Of a DNA stretch of 64,000 nucleotides, positions 60,229 through 64,000 are shown one piece after another. Position 1 is the first letter of the stretch, and every line of letters begins with the position of its first letter. Origin of the DNA: Deltaproteobacteria bacterium (lineage in GTDB: Bacteria > Myxococcota_A > UBA9160 > PR03); assembly GCA_035063765.1 (NCBI GenBank), contig JAPSFT010000007.1:124001-188000 (forward strand), read 5' to 3'. The notes beneath the pieces were generated by a model. That model made no database searches. It worked only from the letters and a program-made list of their open reading frames with translations, and had not been told where the DNA came from. The position numbers and the translations under genes were made by a program.

Positions 60229-62766
60229 ATGGCCCGCTTCCGCGATCCGCTGCTGCTCGCCGCCGCGCTCCTGGCGGCGGCCGTCACCGCGCTCGTCGCC
60301 TACGAGTCGAGCGGCTGGATCGGCCGGCCCTTCCCGGGCTTCCTGGTGCTCGGCAACCGCGTGGTGGCGTCGGCCGGGCTCGCCTCGTGGCCGGGCGTCG
60401 CCGGGGGCGAGATCTACCAGCACGAGGTGGTCGCCATGGACGGCGTGCCGGTCGCGAGCGCGCCCGCGCTGCGCGACCGGGTCGAGGCCCTGCCGCCCGG
60501 GAGCGCGGTCGTCTGGCGGCTGCGGCTCGGTGGGGCCGAGATCGAGCGAAGGATCGAGACGCGCCGCTTCGGCGGCGTCGACTACCTGCTGCTCTTCGGG
60601 ACCTTCCTGTTCTGTGGCGTGGCGCTCACCGGCCTCGCGCTCGCGATCCGCATCCTGGGCCGCGACGAGGCGGCCACCGGCAGCGCGATCGCGCTCTGGG
60701 TCGTGGGCATGTACGCGCTCACCGCCTGCGATCTCTACGGCCCCTGGCGGCTGTTCCGCCTCCACGTGGCGCTCGAGGCGATGCTCTTCGCGGGCGTCCT
60801 GCACATGGCGCTGGTGCTCCCCTACCCGCGCCCGCTGTGGCGCCGCCACCGGCGCCTGCTCTTCGCCGCGCTCCACGGCAGCGCGGCGCTGTTCGCGGGC
60901 GGGGCCCAGCTCGTCCTGGCGAACCCCTCCGGCTACGTCGCCCTCCACCGCGCCGCGATCGGCGCCTTCGGCGTGTCGCTCGTGGTCCTCATCGGCTCCC
61001 AGCTCGAGGCGTTCCTGCGCCCGCCGAGCTTCGCCGCGCGCCAGCGGGTCAAGGTGGTGGCGCTCGGCTCGCTGGCGGCGCTGGCACCGCAGGTGGCACT
61101 CGCGCTCGGCGCGGCGCTCGGCGCCGGCGCGTCGTCCGAGAACCTGATGACCTGGAGCGGTCTCTTCTTCCCGATCTCGGTGGCCTACGCCGTCCTGGGT
61201 CGCGACCTGCTCCAGGTGGACTCGATCCTGCGCCGCTCGGTCGCCTACGCGATCCTGACCGGCCTCGTCGCGCTCGCCTACGCGGGGATGATGGCGGCGC
61301 TCGAGGGATGGCTGCGCGACGGCCTCGGCGCCACGCGCTGGACGACCGCGCTGCTCTTCTCGGCGTTCGCGGTGGCGGGGCTCCTGCCGCTGCGCGACCG
61401 CATCCAGTCGGCGGTCGACCGCGTGCTGTTCCGCGCGGCCTACGACTTCCGGCGTCTCGTCGAGGAGGCGAGCCGCCGGCTCGCCTCGGCGACCGACCTC
61501 GCCGTCGTGCGCGCCGAGACCAAGCGCGTGGCCGAGGAGGCGCTGGCGCCCGAGTCGATCGACTTCCAGACCCGCGCCCACGACGCGCCCGAGCTCCCCG
61601 CCGCGCGCGCCCTCCTGGCCGGCGCCGGTGCGGCGGGGGTGGTGGAGCGACCCGACGGCGGGCTCGCGGTGCCCTTCGTGGTCGAGGGGCGGGCGGTCGC
61701 CCTGCTCTCGCTCGGGCGCCGTCTCTCGGGCCGGCTCTACAGCGGCGAGGACCGCCGCCTGCTCGCGACGCTCGCCAACCAGGGCGCGCTGGCGGTCGAG
61801 AACGCGCTGGCGCTCGCCGAGGTCCGCGAGCTCAACGCCACCCTCGAGGTCAAGGTCGAGGAGCGCACCGCCGAGCTGGCCCACGCGCTCGACGCCCTGC
61901 GCGAGGCGCAGCGCCAGATGCTCCACCAGGAGAAGATGGCCTCGCTCGGCCAGCTCGTGGCCGGCGTCGCCCACGAGATCAACAACCCGCTCAACTTCAT
62001 CGAGGGCAACCTCTTCCACCTGCGCGAACACGCGCACGCGCTGACGGCGGCGATCGAGGCCTACGAGAAGCTGGTCGCCGACGAGGCCGGCGCGCTCGGG
62101 CCGCGCGTGGCCGAGCTCCGCGAGGCCCACGACCTCCCGTTCGTGATCGGCGACCTGCCCGCACTCCTGGCCGGCTGCGAAGAGGGCGTCTCGCGCGCGA
62201 GCGCGATCGTGAAGGACCTGCGCAGCTTCTCGCGCACCGACAGCGGGCGTAGCTCGCAGGTCGACCTGGCCGGCGCGCTCGACGCGGCGCTGAACCTGCT
62301 GCGCAGCCGGCTCGGCGCGATCGAGATCGTGCGCGACTACCAGCCGATCCCGCCGGTCGAGTGCCTGGAGGGCCAGATCAGCCAGGTCTTCGTGAACCTG
62401 CTCGCGAACGCCGCCGACGCGATCGGCGAGCGCGGCCGGATCGTGCTGCGCACGCGCGCGCTGGGGGACGAGCGGGTGGTGGTCGAGGTCGAGGACGACG
62501 GCCGCGGGATCGCCGAGGCGGATCTCGGCCGCATCTTCGAGCCCTTCTTCACGACCAAGGAGGTCGGCCGCGGCACCGGGCTCGGGCTCGCGATCTCCTA
62601 CGGCATCGTCACCCGCCACGGCGGCGAGATCCGGGTCACGAGCGAGCCCGGGCGCGGCGCCTGCTTCGCGGTCGAGCTCCCGGTGCGCGGGAGCGAGGCG
62701 GATCAGGGAGCGCCGCGGCCCAGGTTGCCGGGCTCGAAGACCGCGTCGTCCACCCCGTCCTCGTAG
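60229..62766 (+). CDS. multi-pass membrane histidine kinase with PDZ-like and GAF-like domains
   Basis: 845 aa. The N-terminus has a membrane helix, then a short PDZ-like segment (QHEVVAMDGVPVASAPALRD, LPPGSAVVWRLRLGG). A set of about 7-8 helices follows (YLLLFGTFLFCGVALTGLAL, MLFAGVLHMALVLPYP, ALLFSAFAVAGLLPLR). A GAF-like domain (ARALLAGAGAAGVVERPDGG, GRLYSGEDRRLLATLANQ) leads to a coiled-coil. The kinase core has GVAHEINNPLNFIEGN (phospho-His), FVNLLANAADAIGE (N box), VEDDGRGIAEADL and GTGLGLAISYGIV. No response regulator is adjacent. Its last 64 bp overlap the end of the LolA-like gene on the other strand. Confidence 0.9.
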   Translation: MARFRDPLLLAAALLAAAVTALVAYESSGWIGRPFPGFLVLGNRVVASAGLASWPGVAGGEIYQHEVVAMDGVPVASAPALRDRVEALPPGSAVVWRLRLGGAEIERRIETRRFGGVDYLLLFGTFLFCGVALTGLALAIRILGRDEAATGSAIALWVVGMYALTACDLYGPWRLFRLHVALEAMLFAGVLHMALVLPYPRPLWRRHRRLLFAALHGSAALFAGGAQLVLANPSGYVALHRAAIGAFGVSLVVLIGSQLEAFLRPPSFAARQRVKVVALGSLAALAPQVALALGAALGAGASSENLMTWSGLFFPISVAYAVLGRDLLQVDSILRRSVAYAILTGLVALAYAGMMAALEGWLRDGLGATRWTTALLFSAFAVAGLLPLRDRIQSAVDRVLFRAAYDFRRLVEEASRRLASATDLAVVRAETKRVAEEALAPESIDFQTRAHDAPELPAARALLAGAGAAGVVERPDGGLAVPFVVEGRAVALLSLGRRLSGRLYSGEDRRLLATLANQGALAVENALALAEVRELNATLEVKVEERTAELAHALDALREAQRQMLHQEKMASLGQLVAGVAHEINNPLNFIEGNLFHLREHAHALTAAIEAYEKLVADEAGALGPRVAELREAHDLPFVIGDLPALLAGCEEGVSRASAIVKDLRSFSRTDSGRSSQVDLAGALDAALNLLRSRLGAIEIVRDYQPIPPVECLEGQISQVFVNLLANAADAIGERGRIVLRTRALGDERVVVEVEDDGRGIAEADLGRIFEPFFTTKEVGRGTGLGLAISYGIVTRHGGEIRVTSEPGRGACFAVELPVRGSEADQGAPRPRLPGSKTASSTPSS

Positions 62767-63509
62767 CGGATCTTCGAGAAGCTGAGCACGGTGCGGTGCC
62801 CGGTGCGGTGGTTCGCCACCTCCGTGCGCAGCGCCGTCCAGATGCCCTCCACCGGGGCCAGCTCGGTGTGGTGGACGGTCTTCAGGTGCTGGCCCTTGCG
62901 GTCCCAGTAGTCGGCGCGCCGCGAGATCCAGAGCTCGGCGTCGATGCACGACACCACGCGGCCGTAGCCGAGCTCGCGGGCGGTGCCCTCGTCCACGGGG
63001 ACCGCCTCCAGCTGGTAGCAGCGATGGCCGTCCACGCTGTCCTCGCCGATCGTGGCCCAGCGGTAGTCCTCGATCGCGAGCTTGGTCTCCTTCTTCACGT
63101 CCTCGTAGCTGAGGTCGGTCCCGAAGAAGGAGGCGCCGCGGTCGCTGGCGGCGATCCGGCGCACCTTGCGATGGGCGGGCAGGTAGAGCCAGACGTCGTC
63201 GTCGCGGCCGCCGTCGGCGTAGTCGTAGGTGAGGAACGCGGTGCCGGCGATGACCGCGGGCTCGACGAAGAACACGGTGGTCTTCTTGTCGTCCCCGAAG
63301 TACTTGCGGAAGATGGTTGCCACCCGGCTGCGCGTGCGCCCCTTGGCGTCGATCAGCTCCATCCGGACCTCGCGGCGCTGGGCCACGCCCTCGGAGCGGG
63401 CGTTGACGCGCTGGGCCAGCTCCAGCCCGGCCGGAGGCCCGGCGGCGGCGGCGAAGGCGACGACGCTCGCGAGCGCCAGGGCGAGTGCAGCGGGCAGGCG
63501 GTGCGGCAC
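62703..63509 (-). CDS. LolA-like outer-membrane lipoprotein-sorting-type protein
   Basis: 268 aa, GTG at 63509 with GAGGAGG upstream. A Sec signal peptide is visible (MPHRLPAALALALASVVAFA, cleavage near AAA-GPP). The mature part shows the all-beta pattern of the outer_membrane lipoprotein-sorting protein family (PF17131-type): VRMELIDAKGRTRSRVATIF, TVFFVEPAVIAGTAFLTYDY, DVWLYLPAHRKVRRIAASDR, SFFGTDLSYEDVKKE, SFSKIRYEDGVDDAVFEPG. It is predicted to be periplasmic and bind lipid or acyl chains. This type often accompanies RND/MMPL exporters, but none is in the window. It overlaps the histidine kinase gene tail-to-tail. Confidence 0.88.
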   Translation of the reverse strand: MPHRLPAALALALASVVAFAAAAGPPAGLELAQRVNARSEGVAQRREVRMELIDAKGRTRSRVATIFRKYFGDDKKTTVFFVEPAVIAGTAFLTYDYADGGRDDDVWLYLPAHRKVRRIAASDRGASFFGTDLSYEDVKKETKLAIEDYRWATIGEDSVDGHRCYQLEAVPVDEGTARELGYGRVVSCIDAELWISRRADYWDRKGQHLKTVHHTELAPVEGIWTALRTEVANHRTGHRTVLSFSKIRYEDGVDDAVFEPGNLGRGAP

Positions 63510-63639
63510 GAAGCCTCCTCTCGGGCGGCGAGCATAGTCGAAAGCAGTTGCACCCTTCGACCATCCGTGGCGTAATGCCCGCGCGATCGCACCCCCTCGC
63601 CGACGACCCCTGGCGGCCGATGGGAGGAACCTTCACTCC

Positions 63640-64000
63640 ATGTGTGGCTTCGCGGGGATCCTGCGCCTGGGACAGCGCCCGCTTCCCCCTCCTTCCACGG
63701 TACGCCGCATGCTCGCGACGATCGCGCACCGCGGTCCCGACGAGGCGGGCGAGCTCCTCGGCCCCGACCTGCAGGTCGGGGTGGCGCGGCTGTCGATCAT
63801 CGACGTGAAGGGCGGTCACCAGCCGGTGTGGGGCTGCGGCGACGCGCTCGCGTGTGTCTACAACGGAGAGCTCTACAACCACCACGAGCTGCGCCGCGAG
63901 CTCGCGGCGAAGGGCCACCGGCTGCGGAGCGAGAGCGACTCGGCCGTCCTCCCCCACGCCTACGAGGAGTGGGGCGCGGACCTGCTCCGGCACCTGCGGG
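63640..64000 (+). CDS. asnB: glutamine-hydrolysing asparagine synthetase, N-terminal part
   Basis: ATG at 63640 with GGGAGGAA upstream; cut by the window end after about 120 residues. The class-II glutamine amidotransferase domain starts with Cys2 as nucleophile (MCGFAGILRLGQ), followed by IAHRGPDEAGELL, VARLSIIDVKGGHQPV and ALACVYNGELYNHHELRREL. HRGPD and YNGE(L/I)YN are diagnostic for AsnB-like enzymes. The synthetase domain lies beyond the window. It could be a housekeeping AsnB or one of the AsnB homologues found in exopolysaccharide/exosortase clusters; which of these cannot be decided here. Confidence 0.92.
   Translation, partial: MCGFAGILRLGQRPLPPPSTVRRMLATIAHRGPDEAGELLGPDLQVGVARLSIIDVKGGHQPVWGCGDALACVYNGELYNHHELRRELAAKGHRLRSESDSAVLPHAYEEWGADLLRHLR

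Noticed and set aside
58174-63993. A 1,939-codon open frame on the minus strand opposite typA and the histidine kinase
   Set aside because: It is a shadow of conserved plus-strand genes (typA, histidine kinase), caused by high G+C at third positions; its own translation is low-complexity with no motif.

Overview
The window is a 64 kb, very GC-rich (clearly above 70% G+C by eye), densely coding stretch of a Gram-negative bacterial chromosome. It contains about 47 supportable protein-coding genes. I see no rRNA, tRNA, CRISPR array, insertion sequence or phage gene. Many lipoproteins with a lipobox, an alginate-export-type porin, a PEP-CTERM protein, F420-type LLM oxidoreductase, MaoC and SCP2 lipid genes, and a bacterial histone-fold protein point to the former Deltaproteobacteria (Myxococcota, Desulfobacterota or Bdellovibrionota relatives), probably an uncultivated lineage. 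This placement is an inference.

Layout. 1-6.5 kb: a Tat-exported protein (cut), a GH43-like five-blade propeller protein, a porin, a VOC protein, a sialidase-like propeller protein, an MBL hydrolase and an SCP2 protein. 6.6-10.9 kb: glycogen debranching-type amylo-alpha-1,6-glucosidase, a GT4 glycosyltransferase and Dps. 10.9-17 kb: two translationally coupled TPR lipoproteins divergent from a PEP-CTERM protein that ends at a strong intrinsic terminator. 17-30.7 kb: an envelope cluster with a sulfatase, a sulfatase-TPR lipoprotein, a propeller lipoprotein, two membrane proteins fused to spermidine-synthase-like domains, a DUF3604 lipoprotein and an unknown protein. 30.7-36.9 kb: a Ski2-like helicase (DUF3516 type) divergent from a SWIM/SNF2 ATPase, which is followed after 33 bp by a zinc-finger/histone-fold fusion.

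36.9-46.8 kb: acyl desaturase, double universal stress protein, MTA phosphorylase, ArfB-like rescue factor, a flippase-like membrane protein, GlgB, GlnE and a NYN-LOTUS ribonuclease candidate. 46.8-51.6 kb: a zinc-ribbon/Tudor-like protein, a three-gene histidine kinase / receiver / NtrC-type regulator operon, an LLM oxidoreductase and a small basic ORF. 51.6-64 kb: PrfC, MaoC dehydratase, an unknown protein, a lipoprotein alkaline phosphatase, PlsC-type acyltransferase, BipA/TypA with an expanded N-terminal minisatellite, a membrane histidine kinase, a LolA-like protein and the start of asparagine synthetase.

How the genes work together. Glycogen and storage metabolism (debranching enzyme, GlgB), nitrogen control (GlnE), stress proteins (Dps, UspA, ArfB) and envelope or lipid modification dominate. 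The most unusual item is the SNF2-histone pair at 33.4-36.9 kb, which could be a small bacterial chromatin module. The next is the in-frame minisatellite at the start of bipA. Several genes start with GTG, TTG or possibly CTG and overlap the preceding stop codon (GTGA, ATGA, TTGA), indicating extensive translational coupling.
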